Shown: positions 26,721 to 37,349, numbered from the stretch's first letter. The stretch: 64,000 bases of DNA from Hyphomonas sp. (GCA_013791775.1 VMTE01000025.1:18255-82254), one strand, 5' to 3'. Made by a program: numbers and translations. Notes: generated by a model not told the origin, from the letters alone.

Positions 26721-27452
26721 TCAGACGTGAAATTGGAGGAGGTGCTCGTAAACCGCGAGCGCCTCCTTTTCGATTCCGGCAGCCTCGCCCGTGTGGACCG
26801 GCAGCAAGCCGGTCGGCGCGCCGAAGCCGGTTGATCGCCAGACCGAGTCGTACCAGTGCGGCGCCCAAGCGCCATCCTCCGCACGCGGACCAGATGGCCA
26901 GGCCAGCATCGCCGGGTCAAAGCCGATGCCCAGCGTCTCGCACAGGCGTGTCAGGACGCCTTCCGGGTCCGCTAGGATCCGGTCTGCATCCACCACCGGC
27001 GGCGGCGCGCCGAGCCGGTGCGTCAGGCCGGCATGCAGCGCCGCGCTCTGCGGCACGCCGATAGCTTCCAGCGACACGGTTTCCATCTTCGCCGCATAGG
27101 ACGCGATCACCCGCGCCGGATGGCGCACCAGCAGGACATGCCGCTCGATTCCGCCGGCCCAGTCCATCGGGATGCCTGGCACCATATGGTGAACCATGTG
27201 CTTCTGGTAGAATACCCGCCTGCCGCCCGGAACAGGCCCGGTCAGGGCCGCCGCAATCCGTGCAGGATCGGCCTCGTGCGCTTTGAGGATCTCATCCGTC
27301 ATCGGATGGTTGAGCCCCGTGATCGCCAGATAGGCAGCATAGAACGGCTCGTCCACCACCGCCGTATCGGCCCGCGCCCCGAAGCTGCGCATCATCGTGG
27401 TCGAGAGGTTCCTCGGTCCCGACCACATCGCGATCCGCACGGGCGCACTCAT
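26721..27452 (-). CDS. Sulfotransferase-like protein
   Basis: 243 residues. The N-terminal RIAMWSGPRNLSTTMMRSFGAR is a P-loop-like PAPS 5'-phosphosulfate-binding motif, and LLVRHPARVIASYAAKME matches the 3'-phosphate-binding region (RxPxxxxxS) of sulfotransferases. Its ATG overlaps the stop of the class IV aminotransferase gene by 4 bp. Sulfotransferase-like domains of this type recur beside branched-chain aminotransferase-like genes, which suggests a shared but undefined substrate pathway. A true PAPS-dependent activity is not proven. Confidence 0.72.
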   Translation of the reverse strand: MSAPVRIAMWSGPRNLSTTMMRSFGARADTAVVDEPFYAAYLAITGLNHPMTDEILKAHEADPARIAAALTGPVPGGRRVFYQKHMVHHMVPGIPMDWAGGIERHVLLVRHPARVIASYAAKMETVSLEAIGVPQSAALHAGLTHRLGAPPPVVDADRILADPEGVLTRLCETLGIGFDPAMLAWPSGPRAEDGAWAPHWYDSVWRSTGFGAPTGLLPVHTGEAAGIEKEALAVYEHLLQFHV

Positions 27453-28378
27453 GCGATCGGGGTCAGGCTTTTCGCCTGCAGGGACTTGTAGAGCCCGCGC
27501 ACGCGCTGCGAGACCGGTCCACCGAGATGTTCGATCACCCGGCCGTCCACCTCGCGCACCGGTGTCACGCCGGCGAAGGTGCCGGTGATAAACGCCTCGT
27601 CAGCCGAATAGACATCAAACAGCGAGAAGCGTTTCTCCACTGCCGGGATGCCTGCCTCGCGGCACACCCGGAGAATGTTGCCGCGCGTGATGCCGCCGAG
27701 GCAGTAGTCCGGAGGCGAGGTCCACACTTCCCCGTCGCGCACGATAAAGAAGTGGGTCGAATTGCACGTCGCGACAAAGCCTGCCGGGTCCAGCATCAGC
27801 GCTTCGTCCGCCCCTGCCTTGTCGGCCTGGATGCAAGCCATGATGCAGTTCAGTTTGGAATGCGAGTTCAGCTTCTGGTCCTGCTCCGCCGGCCCCGTCC
27901 GGCGCACATGCACCGTGAACAGACTGACCCCGCGCGCCTGCACCTCCGGCACCGGCGTCTTGTATTCCGGAATGATCACGACCGTCGCCTTGCCGATCGT
28001 GAAGCGCGGCCCCTGATAAGGAGTCTTCTTGATGCCGCGCGTCACCATCAGGCGGATGTGCACACCGTCGCGCATGCCGTTGGCCTTCAGGCAATCCATC
28101 AGGCGCGCGGTCATTTCTTCGCGCGTCAGGCCGATGTCCATGTCGATCGTCTTGGCGCCCGCATAGAGCCGCTTCAGGTGCTCCGGCCAGAAGGCCACGC
28201 CGCCATCCATGACGCGCAGCCCCTCCCACACGCCGTCGCCGAGCAGGTAACCGGAATCGAAAACCGAGACGACCGCTTCGTCGCGGTGCTTCAGCGCGCC
28301 ATTGACTGAAATCAGCACATCCGCATTACGGGGGTCGGCGACGTAATCGTGAACGCCGTGGACTTCCTCTTCCGTCAT
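27449..28378 (-). CDS. Class IV PLP aminotransferase, branched-chain/D-amino-acid type
   Basis: 309 residues. SVFDSGYLLGDGVWEGLRV is the fold-type IV N-terminal motif. The PLP lysine should be that of LNSHSKLNCIMA, and VATCNSTHFFIV takes the place of the EGSSSN-type loop. The differences from the enzyme at 2183-3073 argue for a different substrate. It overlaps both neighbours by 4 bp (alpha/beta hydrolase upstream, sulfotransferase downstream), so all three should be translated together. Confidence 0.82.
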   Translation of the reverse strand: MTEEEVHGVHDYVADPRNADVLISVNGALKHRDEAVVSVFDSGYLLGDGVWEGLRVMDGGVAFWPEHLKRLYAGAKTIDMDIGLTREEMTARLMDCLKANGMRDGVHIRLMVTRGIKKTPYQGPRFTIGKATVVIIPEYKTPVPEVQARGVSLFTVHVRRTGPAEQDQKLNSHSKLNCIMACIQADKAGADEALMLDPAGFVATCNSTHFFIVRDGEVWTSPPDYCLGGITRGNILRVCREAGIPAVEKRFSLFDVYSADEAFITGTFAGVTPVREVDGRVIEHLGGPVSQRVRGLYKSLQAKSLTPIA

Positions 28379-29133
28379 GCCGCGCGCCCGAGCCAGCCGG
28401 CGATGTCGGCCACCACCTTGTCCGTACCCGGCTCATCCACGATCCAGTGCGCGTGGTCCGGATACTCGATGAAGTCGCCCTTCGCCGGGCTTTTCGCATA
28501 CTTGGCCGCCACCTTGCGCACGCCTTTCGGCAGGGTAGCCCGGTCCTGACATCCGGCGATGGTCAGGGTAGGGATCGTCACCTTGCGCTCGTCCACCTCG
28601 ATCCCATCGGTCATGTCACCATAAACCTTGCCGGAATCGTACAGCGCCGTCGCATAGATCGCGTCATGGCGCGCCTTCGGCACGCGGTTCAGGACGCCCC
28701 AGCTGAACCCGGTCTTCCACACCTTGTAGGATCGCTTCCGGTCCTGCCTGAGGATGATGTTGAGGAACGTCCAGGCGACCGGCAGGCCGATCTCTGCGCA
28801 GCCCTTCGGCTGGGCCGGCGTCAGGAACACCGCCTTCGACACCTCGCCGCGCTCAGCCAGCACCTGCGCGATCAGCCCGCCCATCGAATGTCCGATCACG
28901 GCCGGCTTGGCACCGTCGCGGGCCGCCAGGCGCCGCGCTTCGGCGGTGGCCGCTTCGACAAAATCCGCAAAGCCGAGGTCCGGCAGGCTTGCGGGCGGGT
29001 TTTCGCGCACGCGCCGGTCAGGAAACAGCGTGATCGCTTCGCAGGTCCAGCCGGCCGCCTCGAAACCCGGTTTCATCACATCCCACGCGCTGCCATCGCA
29101 GCCTATCCCGTGGATCATCAGCAAAGTGGCCAT
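28375..29133 (-). CDS. Alpha/beta-fold hydrolase
   Basis: 252 residues from the ATG at 29133, which has GGGAAGG upstream. ATLLMIHGIGCDGSAWD provides the oxyanion-hole HG motif, VIGHSMGGLIAQ the nucleophile elbow (GHSMGG), and DHAHWIVDEPG the late histidine. The cytosolic esterase/lipase-like family is too broad to predict a substrate. It lies 16 bp after rppH and overlaps the aminotransferase gene. Confidence 0.82.
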   Translation of the reverse strand: MATLLMIHGIGCDGSAWDVMKPGFEAAGWTCEAITLFPDRRVRENPPASLPDLGFADFVEAATAEARRLAARDGAKPAVIGHSMGGLIAQVLAERGEVSKAVFLTPAQPKGCAEIGLPVAWTFLNIILRQDRKRSYKVWKTGFSWGVLNRVPKARHDAIYATALYDSGKVYGDMTDGIEVDERKVTIPTLTIAGCQDRATLPKGVRKVAAKYAKSPAKGDFIEYPDHAHWIVDEPGTDKVVADIAGWLGRAA

Positions 29134-29149
29134 GGCCCTTCCCCTTCTC

Positions 29150-29665
29150 TCAGCCCTGCGGCACACGGCCCGGCAGTACGGGTTCCGTCCAGCGGCGGAA
29201 ACGTTCCGCCACTTCCATATAGACCGGCCGTTTGAACGGCACGATCAGGTCCGGTGTCTCGTCCAGTTTTGCCCAGCGCCAGGCATCGAATTCCGGGGTG
29301 TGCCGATCGAGGCGCACGTCGCTGTCGGACCCCTTGAACCGCAGCGCAAACCACTTCTGCCGTTGTCCGTGGAACGGGCCGGGCAGGCGCTTCTTCAGGT
29401 CGGGCGGAAACTCGTAATGCAGCCAGTCCGGCGTCTCTTCCAACACTTCGACAAGTTTTGCGGGAACGCCTATTTCTTCCTCAAGCTCGCGCAGGGCGCC
29501 CGCAACGGCGCTCTCGCCATCGTCAATGCCGCCTTGCGGCATCTGCCACTGGAAAGGCCCCCTGCCGTTGATCCGGCGCCCGACAAAGACGTGTCCCGCC
29601 TTGGAGAACAGGGCGAGGCCGACATTCGGCCGATACAGGCTTGAATCAAACTTCGGCTGGGTCAC
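29150..29665 (-). CDS. rppH: RNA pyrophosphohydrolase (Nudix)
   Basis: 171 residues. It removes pyrophosphate from 5'-triphosphate RNA and so starts mRNA decay. YRPNVGLALFS and FQWQMPQGGID are RppH-specific; the Nudix box begins at Gly45 and holds RELEEEIG (59-66). Its start overlaps the stop of the polysaccharide deacetylase gene (ATGA). The ctpA-deacetylase-rppH order is common in alphaproteobacteria. Confidence 0.93.
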   Translation of the reverse strand: MTQPKFDSSLYRPNVGLALFSKAGHVFVGRRINGRGPFQWQMPQGGIDDGESAVAGALRELEEEIGVPAKLVEVLEETPDWLHYEFPPDLKKRLPGPFHGQRQKWFALRFKGSDSDVRLDRHTPEFDAWRWAKLDETPDLIVPFKRPVYMEVAERFRRWTEPVLPGRVPQG

Positions 29666-30942
29666 CCGCCCGTGTTTAGCCCAGACATGTCGAGGCTGCC
29701 AGTGCGCAGCGCGGGCGCTGGCTGACCGGAAATTGCCGAAACCGGTGCCAACACGAGACCCTTTTCGTCCAGTTGCCCGATCCAGTTCTTGGCCGCTTCC
29801 ACCGTGACCGGGAAGGCGTAGCCGGAACCGAACGCAGCCCCCTTCTCAAGCGCGAGCGTCTCAAGGTCCATCAGCTCGGCATTGATGTCGTCCGGCGTCT
29901 GGCGGGCGTCGATGGGGCCGACAGCGCGCGAATACCGCAGACCGCTTGAGCCGGCCAGGCCAGCGAAGGCCGAGCGCTCGAAACTGCCATCGTCGATGAA
30001 GGCGAGGCCCTTCTCGCTGAGACGTTCGGCAACCGGCCCCGCAGCGGATTTGTCGGCGGCGAATTTTGCGCCCTGATAGTTCACGATCCCGAAATAGCCG
30101 GTGGCGCGCGACAGGATGGCATCCAGCCGGGCGAGGTTCGCCTTGGCGTCTGCGCCGGCCAGCAGCGTATCCGGATGCATCTTCGCCCGGCCGTAATCAT
30201 AGGCCTCCATCGGCACTTCGATCAGCACTTCATGGCCGTCGGCGCGGGCCGTCTTGATCCAGTAGTCGAGGCGCTTGGAATCGAGCGCAAACGACAGGGT
30301 CACGTCGGCTGGCAGGTCGTCGATGGCGATCTGGGTCTGGGTGGCGCTGATGCCAAGGCCGCCGATCACAAGGCCCACCATCGGGCGGCCTTCCGGATTG
30401 GAGAACTTGCGCGCGTAGATGTCGGCCGGCGCCTTGCTCCTGGCCTTCGCCGGCGCTTCGGTTGCGGGGGTTGCCGAAGCGAGGCTCAGCGCCGTGCTGC
30501 CGGTCTGGGGCACGCTGCGCACCTGGCTCAGCGACTCCCCTGCCCGCACGATGCGGCCATTGATGCGGATCGCGTCTGCCGGGCTGACGGCCGGGCCGCC
30601 CTGGCCGCCGGTCACGCCGACACGGACCGCGTCGTTTTCCAGCTGTGCCAGCGCCCGTTCAAGCGCGCCGTCATCGCTCGGTTCGAGGTCGGCGAGGATA
30701 TCGCCGCGGGACTTATCTTCAGGATCGGTGAAATGCGCCACGCGCACTGGCTCGGCGTCCGGCGAATCGGTGGACTCGAACAGGGCAATTGTCCGGCTCG
30801 GGCTGGCTGCGCCGGGATCGGCCGTCACCTGGATCCCGAGCCCCAGCGATGCCGCCAGGCCGCCGAAAACGGCGAGGCTCATGCCGCCATGGACAATTCC
30901 CGTGCGGAAAGGAGACGGCTCGGACTCGCGCCGGTAACCCAT
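29662..30942 (-). CDS. Divergent polysaccharide deacetylase family protein
   Basis: 426 residues: a short cytosolic N-terminus, one membrane helix (about 18-38), a disordered linker rich in Ala, Asp and Ser (50-185), then the deacetylase-like domain beginning MVGLVIGGLGISATQTQIAIDDLP. Blocks EVLIEVPMEAYDYG and FIDDGSFERSAF are typical of the divergent (DUF610) group. The periplasmic domain probably acts on envelope polysaccharide. It lies between ctpA and rppH in a conserved order. Confidence 0.85.
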   Translation of the reverse strand: MGYRRESEPSPFRTGIVHGGMSLAVFGGLAASLGLGIQVTADPGAASPSRTIALFESTDSPDAEPVRVAHFTDPEDKSRGDILADLEPSDDGALERALAQLENDAVRVGVTGGQGGPAVSPADAIRINGRIVRAGESLSQVRSVPQTGSTALSLASATPATEAPAKARSKAPADIYARKFSNPEGRPMVGLVIGGLGISATQTQIAIDDLPADVTLSFALDSKRLDYWIKTARADGHEVLIEVPMEAYDYGRAKMHPDTLLAGADAKANLARLDAILSRATGYFGIVNYQGAKFAADKSAAGPVAERLSEKGLAFIDDGSFERSAFAGLAGSSGLRYSRAVGPIDARQTPDDINAELMDLETLALEKGAAFGSGYAFPVTVEAAKNWIGQLDEKGLVLAPVSAISGQPAPALRTGSLDMSGLNTGG

Positions 30943-31074
30943 GGGCTCGACCTCTTTGCAAACGGGGACTTAATTCAGACCCCGACCATCACCCCGCAGG
31001 GTTAACAGGTCGCAAACAAAACACCCCTCCGGCCGTATTCGGGCCGGGCAATGACAGGCATTCCAAAGGTTAAT

Positions 31075-32403
31075 TCAGCCGGCCTTCATCGCCAGTTTCG
31101 AGGGCGCCGCGCGCCCCTCCCGGAGCATCTGAACGGCTTGTTCCAGCTGGAAATCCTCGCCTTCATAGCCTTCCGGCGGCTGCACGTCGGGCTTGCGCAG
31201 GTCGGGGCGCTTCTCGCCGGTCTCGTTCTCCAGCGCGTGCGGCAGATCGGCCTCCGACCAGCGCTCGATCTTGGCGAGTTCTTCTTCGGTCAGGCGCACT
31301 TGTGTCACCATCACGTCCGGCTCGATGCCCAGCGCCTGGATCGACCGGCCCGCCGGCGTGTAATAGCGCGCCGTGGTCAGCCGGATGGCCCCCCGATCGG
31401 CGCCCAGCGGGATAACCGACTGGACCGAGCCCTTGCCGAAAGACGTCGTGCCGACCACCAGGGCGCGCTCCCGGTCCTGCAGCGCGCCGGCCACGATTTC
31501 GGAAGCCGAGGCCGAACCGCCATTGATCAGCACGATCATCGGCACGCCCTTGAACACTTCGCCCTTGGTGGCGTTGCGGCGTTCCACATCGATCGGACGC
31601 CGGCCCTGCGTCGAGACAACTTCGCCGCCCGACAGGAAATGGTCCGAAACCCTGACGGCCTCGTCGAGCAGGCCGCCGCCATTGTTCCGGAGGTCGAGCA
31701 CAATGCCCTTCGGCTTGGCGCTGCGGCCAATGCCGTCGATGGCTTCCTCGAGCAGCAACGTCGTGCGCTCGTTGAAGGTGGAGACGCGGATATAGCCGAT
31801 ATCGCCGGGCTCCATGCGCCAGGTCACCGATTTCTGCTGGATCACGTCGCGCACCAGCTTGACCTCGAACGGATCAATGCCTTCGCGCAGGATCGTGATC
31901 TCGATCTCGGTGCCGCGCTCGCCGCGCATTTCCTTGACGGCGTCGTTCAGGGTCTGGCCGATGATCGGCTTGCCGTTGATCGCGGTGATGAAGTCGCCCG
32001 GCTTGATGCCGGCGAGGGCCGCCGGTGTACCGTCCATCGGGGAGATGACCTTGACGAATCCGTCCTCCATCGTGACTTCGAGTCCGAGGCCGCCATATTC
32101 ACCGGATGTCTGTACCTGCAGCGACTGGAAGTCTTCCGGGTCAAGATAGCTTGAATGCGGGTCGAGCGAGGTCAGCATGCCGTTGATGGCGGCGGACATC
32201 GCCTCCTGCTCATCGATCGGCACGACATAGTCACGCTGCGCCCGGGCAAAGATTTCGGCGAACAGTTCAATCTGCTGATAGGTCGCCGTGCGCGGATCTT
32301 CGGGTGCCACGGCTTCCTGCTGAGGCCAGGCCATCGCCGCAAAGCCGACGGCCGCAGCGCCCAGAATCCCGCCAAGGGCGGTACCGGTCAGCAATGAACG
32401 CAT
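31075..32403 (-). CDS. ctpA: S41-family carboxyl-terminal processing protease
   Basis: 442 residues from MRSLLTGTAL; GGAG seven bases before this ATG makes it preferable to the Met six codons earlier. A signal or anchor helix occupies 1-25, the PDZ domain about 95-185 (GGLGLEVTMEDGFVKVISP), and the catalytic dyad is Ser299 in GGSASASEI and Lys324 in TSFGKGS. It is a periplasmic serine protease that trims C-termini. It lies 30 bp after the EnvC-like gene; such Ctp proteases often regulate murein hydrolases, which suits the pairing. Confidence 0.93.
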   Translation of the reverse strand: MRSLLTGTALGGILGAAAVGFAAMAWPQQEAVAPEDPRTATYQQIELFAEIFARAQRDYVVPIDEQEAMSAAINGMLTSLDPHSSYLDPEDFQSLQVQTSGEYGGLGLEVTMEDGFVKVISPMDGTPAALAGIKPGDFITAINGKPIIGQTLNDAVKEMRGERGTEIEITILREGIDPFEVKLVRDVIQQKSVTWRMEPGDIGYIRVSTFNERTTLLLEEAIDGIGRSAKPKGIVLDLRNNGGGLLDEAVRVSDHFLSGGEVVSTQGRRPIDVERRNATKGEVFKGVPMIVLINGGSASASEIVAGALQDRERALVVGTTSFGKGSVQSVIPLGADRGAIRLTTARYYTPAGRSIQALGIEPDVMVTQVRLTEEELAKIERWSEADLPHALENETGEKRPDLRKPDVQPPEGYEGEDFQLEQAVQMLREGRAAPSKLAMKAG

Positions 32404-32433
32404 GTTCCACTCCAAAGTCATATCAGCGACCTT

Positions 32434-33654
32434 CTATTTGTCGCGCGGCATCCACTCTGCAGGATTCAGTACCCGGTCGCCAAGCCTTAATTCCACTGTC
32501 AACTCAGGAGGCGGATCATCGCGGTCAGGCATGCGGCCGACCGGTTCTCCGGCGCTGACGGTCTGGCCTTCGGATACATAAATCCGGCTCATCCCCGAAA
32601 GGATAACATGATATCCGTCACTTGTCCGCAGAATCAGCATATTTCCATAGGTCCGGAACGGCCGGGCAAACTCGATCACGCCGCCGGCCGGCGCAACAAC
32701 CTGCGCCTCCGCGCGGGTCTCGAACACCAGGAATTCGGTCTTGGCGCCGCTCGGCAGTGCGTCCCCGAATCCATGCAGCAGCGTGCCCGCTGCCGGCTGC
32801 TTCAGTCCGCCCAGGGTCGCCTTGCCCAGCGGATCGGCTGTCACCTTCGGCGCCGGGCTGATCGCCGTCTTGGCCTTGCCCGGCTTGGTCGTCCGCAGCG
32901 CGGCCAGTTGTAGCCGGCTCTCCGGCTTCACGCGCGGCGCCTCCGGCGCATTCGTTTCCAGCGCAGTCAGCAGGTCGCGCAGGGTGCCAGCTTCCCGGCC
33001 CAGCTTGTCCGCCCGGCTGCGGAGCCCCTCGAGACTCCCCGCGAGCCCCTCAAACGAGGCGCGCTTGGCCGCGGCCAGCTGTTCGATTTCCTCTTTCTTG
33101 AGTTTCATGTTCGCTTCGGCCACGCCGAGACGCGCCTGCTCGATCTTGATGCCGGATTCCAGCGCATTCAGCTCACTGATCTCGGCCGAGATCGCGGCGG
33201 CGCGTTCGGTCAGTTTCGGATAGGTCGCTTTCATCAGGATGGCGCGGCGGATGGCGACACCGGAATTGTCCGGGCTGACGACCAGGGCCGGCGGCCGGCG
33301 GCGATTGGCGGCGGCGAGCGCGCCAAGCAGATCCTCCAGCGCGCCTTCGCTGCTGATCAGTTCGGCGCGCGCGGTCTCCCGGCGGGCGCTGAGCCCGGCG
33401 AGCGCGGTTTCGGCCTTGCTCGCCTGTTCCTCACGGCGGCGCGCGTCCATGGCGGCAGACAGCAGCTCTCCGTCCAGCTCGCGGATGTCCAGCGCCGTGA
33501 CTTCGCCCTCGCTCTCGAGGCGCCTCAGTTCATCCACCGCCGCAGCGCGTTCGGCTTCCAGCGCGTCAAGGTCAGCGCGCGTGAATGTATCCGGCGCCGC
33601 CGCGATCAGCGGTAGCATGCACAGGCAGGCAACGAGAGGCAGGAAGAAGCGCAT
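32434..33654 (-). CDS. EnvC-like murein hydrolase activator (degenerate M23 domain)
   Basis: 406 residues: signal peptide (1-20), long coiled coil (about 25-235), then a LytM/M23-like domain (about 290-400). The zinc-binding HxH and HxxxD of active peptidases are not seen (HGFGDAL and GYHVILSGM stand at those places), as expected of EnvC activators that switch on amidases during division. It lies 30 bp upstream of ctpA on the same strand, the usual alphaproteobacterial arrangement. Confidence 0.87.
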   Translation of the reverse strand: MRFFLPLVACLCMLPLIAAAPDTFTRADLDALEAERAAAVDELRRLESEGEVTALDIRELDGELLSAAMDARRREEQASKAETALAGLSARRETARAELISSEGALEDLLGALAAANRRRPPALVVSPDNSGVAIRRAILMKATYPKLTERAAAISAEISELNALESGIKIEQARLGVAEANMKLKKEEIEQLAAAKRASFEGLAGSLEGLRSRADKLGREAGTLRDLLTALETNAPEAPRVKPESRLQLAALRTTKPGKAKTAISPAPKVTADPLGKATLGGLKQPAAGTLLHGFGDALPSGAKTEFLVFETRAEAQVVAPAGGVIEFARPFRTYGNMLILRTSDGYHVILSGMSRIYVSEGQTVSAGEPVGRMPDRDDPPPELTVELRLGDRVLNPAEWMPRDK

Positions 33655-33678
33655 CGCGCCACTCTTGCCGGCGAGGCG

Positions 33679-34239
33679 TCACTTTGACGTTAAAGCCTGC
33701 TCGAGACGGTCAAGCTCGATTCGGAAGCCGGCGACCAGCAGGTTCACCTTGCGCGGATCGAACGCCGGGGCGTCCAGCACGAGGAACCGCAGGAGCCCGG
33801 CCGCGACGCGCGCATCCGGCCCGAACGTCTCCGGAACCCCGGTCGCCAGCGCATGCACCGCGCCGTTGCGCACCGCGATCAGCCGCTCCAGTGCGCGCTG
33901 GCGGGCGGCGTTGATCTCCACACGCTCCGGCGCGTTGAGCAGCTCCGCCGACCGCGCGCGCCGCAGCAACAATGCCACCGGCGCGATCCGGTCCGGCTGA
34001 GAGGGGTTCAGGACGGCGGTCGTGTCCGCCGTGTCATATCCCGACAGCGCGGCGACCAGCGCGCCTTGCAGGGCGCTGACGAGTCCGAGCGCCGCCCAGC
34101 GCAAGCGCGCCGCATCCTCACCGGCCGCTTCGGCTTCGCGCCGCGCCAGCCTGAGCGCTTCGAGCGCCGCGTCCAGCGCGAGCCGGACACGCTCGCCCCG
34201 GTCCTCCGGCACCGGCAGGATCGCCGGGTCGTCCGTCAT
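33679..34239 (-). CDS. Hypothetical protein, mostly helical
   Basis: 186 residues from the ATG at 34239, which overlaps the stop of the GNAT gene by 4 bp. The sequence is Ala-, Leu- and Arg-rich and helical throughout, without signal peptide, membrane helix or cysteines. It is 24 bp upstream of the envC-like gene. No family recognised. Confidence 0.65.
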   Translation of the reverse strand: MTDDPAILPVPEDRGERVRLALDAALEALRLARREAEAAGEDAARLRWAALGLVSALQGALVAALSGYDTADTTAVLNPSQPDRIAPVALLLRRARSAELLNAPERVEINAARQRALERLIAVRNGAVHALATGVPETFGPDARVAAGLLRFLVLDAPAFDPRKVNLLVAGFRIELDRLEQALTSK

Positions 34240-34775
34240 CCGGCGCGCCGCGCCCGCCAGGCGTCTGCAGTTTGTCCGTACACGTCCCAGTGCATGTCGC
34301 TGAGGGGCGGCGGCGCGACAGCCTTGCGCAGAAACACCGAGCCGAGCCGCTCGGCAACCTTGATCGACGGCGCGTTCTTCTCGTCGATGCAATGGATGAT
34401 CTCGCGCCAGCCGAGGATATCGACGGCATAGTCCATGGCCGCGCTCGCCCCTTCGATCGCATAGCCCCTGCCCTGCGCCGAGGTCAAAAGGCCCCAGGCC
34501 ACTTCCGTGCCCGGCCAGCCCGCCGGTTGCCAGGGCCCGAGCCGGCCGATCCAGCGGCCACTTTCCTTCTCGATCACCGAGAACATCGAAAAGCCGTTGA
34601 TCGTCCACGCGCCCGCCATTACGCAGAGCGTCCGCCAGACGGCTTCGCGCGGCTGTACGCCGCCAATGAAGCGCGCGCTTTTCGCGTCAGCCATCAGTTC
34701 GCAGAATCCGTCATAGTCCTCCGCCTGCGGAGGACGCAGGATCAGGCGTTCGGTTTCCAGCGTGATCGCGGGCAT
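34236..34775 (-). CDS. GNAT-family N-acetyltransferase (RimJ/RimL type)
   Basis: 179 residues. LETERLILRPPQAEDYDGFCELM is the N-terminal signature of the RimJ/RimL subgroup, GTEVAWGLLTSAQGRGYAIEG holds the acetyl-CoA-binding QGRGYA, and IHCIDEKNAPSIKVAERLG is the late N...S...AERLG motif. It acetylates an amino group of a protein or small molecule; the target is unknown. It starts 2 bp after the lipoprotein gene. Confidence 0.88.
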   Translation of the reverse strand: MPAITLETERLILRPPQAEDYDGFCELMADAKSARFIGGVQPREAVWRTLCVMAGAWTINGFSMFSVIEKESGRWIGRLGPWQPAGWPGTEVAWGLLTSAQGRGYAIEGASAAMDYAVDILGWREIIHCIDEKNAPSIKVAERLGSVFLRKAVAPPPLSDMHWDVYGQTADAWRARRAG

Positions 34776-34777
34776 CG

Positions 34778-35236
34778 CTACCCGCTTGCGGCGCAGCGCG
34801 CCTGATCCGGCGTATGCGGGCTGAGCAACCGGTGACCGTAATGCTTGTCGTCAACCGTGATGCACAACTGTTTGATGTCCGCGTCCTGCCTGAGCTTGAT
34901 CCGGACTTCGAAACCGGAACCAAGCAGGTCCGGATCGCCGACGGCCGCGCTCACATCCGGACGCTCCATGCGGGCCACGCTGAGGACCGATTCGGCGCCC
35001 GGCATGTAGACCCGCAACTCATGCGGGTTCGTCTTGGGTGTCAGCATGTGCCAACCCTTCGCCGTCAGGATATCCTTCTCCGGATCAATCTCGACCGAGT
35101 CGATACTTCCGCCAAGCTGGTAGCCGGCTTCGGGCGGCGTCTGCGCAAGCACGACATTCAGGTCACGGTCTTTCCCGGCCTGCGAGCAGGCACACAGGAA
35201 GATCAGGGTGGCAGGCAAAAGCAGTTTTGATTTCAT
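34778..35236 (-). CDS. Putative lipoprotein
   Basis: 152 residues from MKSKLLLPATLIFLCACSQA, with a lipobox LCAC giving acylation near Cys17. The mature domain is beta-rich, contains one further pair of cysteines, and resembles no family I know. It heads the minus-strand run leading to envC and ctpA. Longer in-frame starts encode no signal peptide and are rejected. Confidence 0.7.
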   Translation of the reverse strand: MKSKLLLPATLIFLCACSQAGKDRDLNVVLAQTPPEAGYQLGGSIDSVEIDPEKDILTAKGWHMLTPKTNPHELRVYMPGAESVLSVARMERPDVSAAVGDPDLLGSGFEVRIKLRQDADIKQLCITVDDKHYGHRLLSPHTPDQARCAASG

Positions 35237-35473
35237 CAGGTGAGACCTCAGCATTCTTGGGGGAGGCAGCTGCACAGGGTTGAACCTCAACGGGGGCAAA
35301 TCCTCGGTGAGCTTCCGGCATTTCCAAGGCATTCCAGGCATTCACATTGCGGCTGCCGGAAACAGAACGCCCTTACCCCTCCCGGGTTCCCGCCCCGGCG
35401 GGCTACAACAGCGGTCCCCCGGCCGGCAGGCGGCGGGAGAACGGAATTGCACCGGATTGGAACGAGCCGGTTC

Positions 35474-36565
<1,092 letters not shown>

Positions 36566-36575
36566 TCAGATCAGC

Positions 36576-37349
36576 CTAGTCGCGCGAGAGCAGCGACATC
36601 AGGATCGTGAAGATATTGTAGAACAGGATGAAGAAGTTCAGCGCGCCGAAATTCGTCATCACCGCCAGCGACCGTGTATCGCCTTCATACTGGAAATAGC
36701 TGTTCTTCAGGTTCTGCGTATCGGTGGCCACCAGCACGCCCGAGACGCCCAGAACGCCGACCTGAATCAGAATTTCCATCATACCCGACGGCGGAAACAG
36801 GAAGCTCAGCAGCGACACCCCGATCAGGCCCCACAGCGCGAAGACCATGAACACGCCGATCGGCTGGAGGTTTTTCTTCGTCGTGTAGCCGAACAGGCTG
36901 AGTGCGCCGAAGGCCGAGGCCGTCAGGAAGAAGGCTTTCGCAATCGTCAGGAAGGTCGGCGACAGAGTCGCGCCGGAGCGCAGTGCGCCGCCGGTACCGG
37001 CCGTCGCCATGTAGACCCAGATCGACAGGCTGAGACCCAGCACCGTCACGATGGTCCAGTACATGATGCCGGTCGCCAGCGGCGACGGGCGTTTCATCAG
37101 GAAGGCCGAGCCGAGAATCAGCACCAGCGGCGCGAACTGGATGACCAGCCGCAGCGGCGAGAACAATACCAGCTCCGTCAGGGCCGGGAACGTGTTCGAG
37201 CCGACGAGGAAGGCCAGGCCGCCGGCCAAGGCAATGCCGAGCGCCAGTTTCTGGTAGACGCCCAGCATGAAGGCGCGCAGCCCCACGTTTACGGACGTGT
37301 CGGCAGACCGGGCATCCAAAGCGCCGAAAGTCCGGTTGAAGTCGTTCAT
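36576..37349 (-). CDS. Bax inhibitor-1/YccA-family membrane protein
   Basis: 257 residues with seven hydrophobic helices. The late pattern GVLVATDTQNLKNSYFQYEG followed by SLAVMTNFGALNFFILFYNIF is the BI-1 family C-terminal block with its conserved aspartate. Bacterial members can act as calcium-leak channels or associate with FtsH. It is transcribed alone toward a terminator. Confidence 0.92.
   Translation of the reverse strand: MNDFNRTFGALDARSADTSVNVGLRAFMLGVYQKLALGIALAGGLAFLVGSNTFPALTELVLFSPLRLVIQFAPLVLILGSAFLMKRPSPLATGIMYWTIVTVLGLSLSIWVYMATAGTGGALRSGATLSPTFLTIAKAFFLTASAFGALSLFGYTTKKNLQPIGVFMVFALWGLIGVSLLSFLFPPSGMMEILIQVGVLGVSGVLVATDTQNLKNSYFQYEGDTRSLAVMTNFGALNFFILFYNIFTILMSLLSRD

Noticed and set aside
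31020-31060. Intrinsic terminator after ctpA
   Set aside because: A CCGGCC/GGCCGG stem exists, but the T-rich tract is several bases away and interrupted, so support is too weak.
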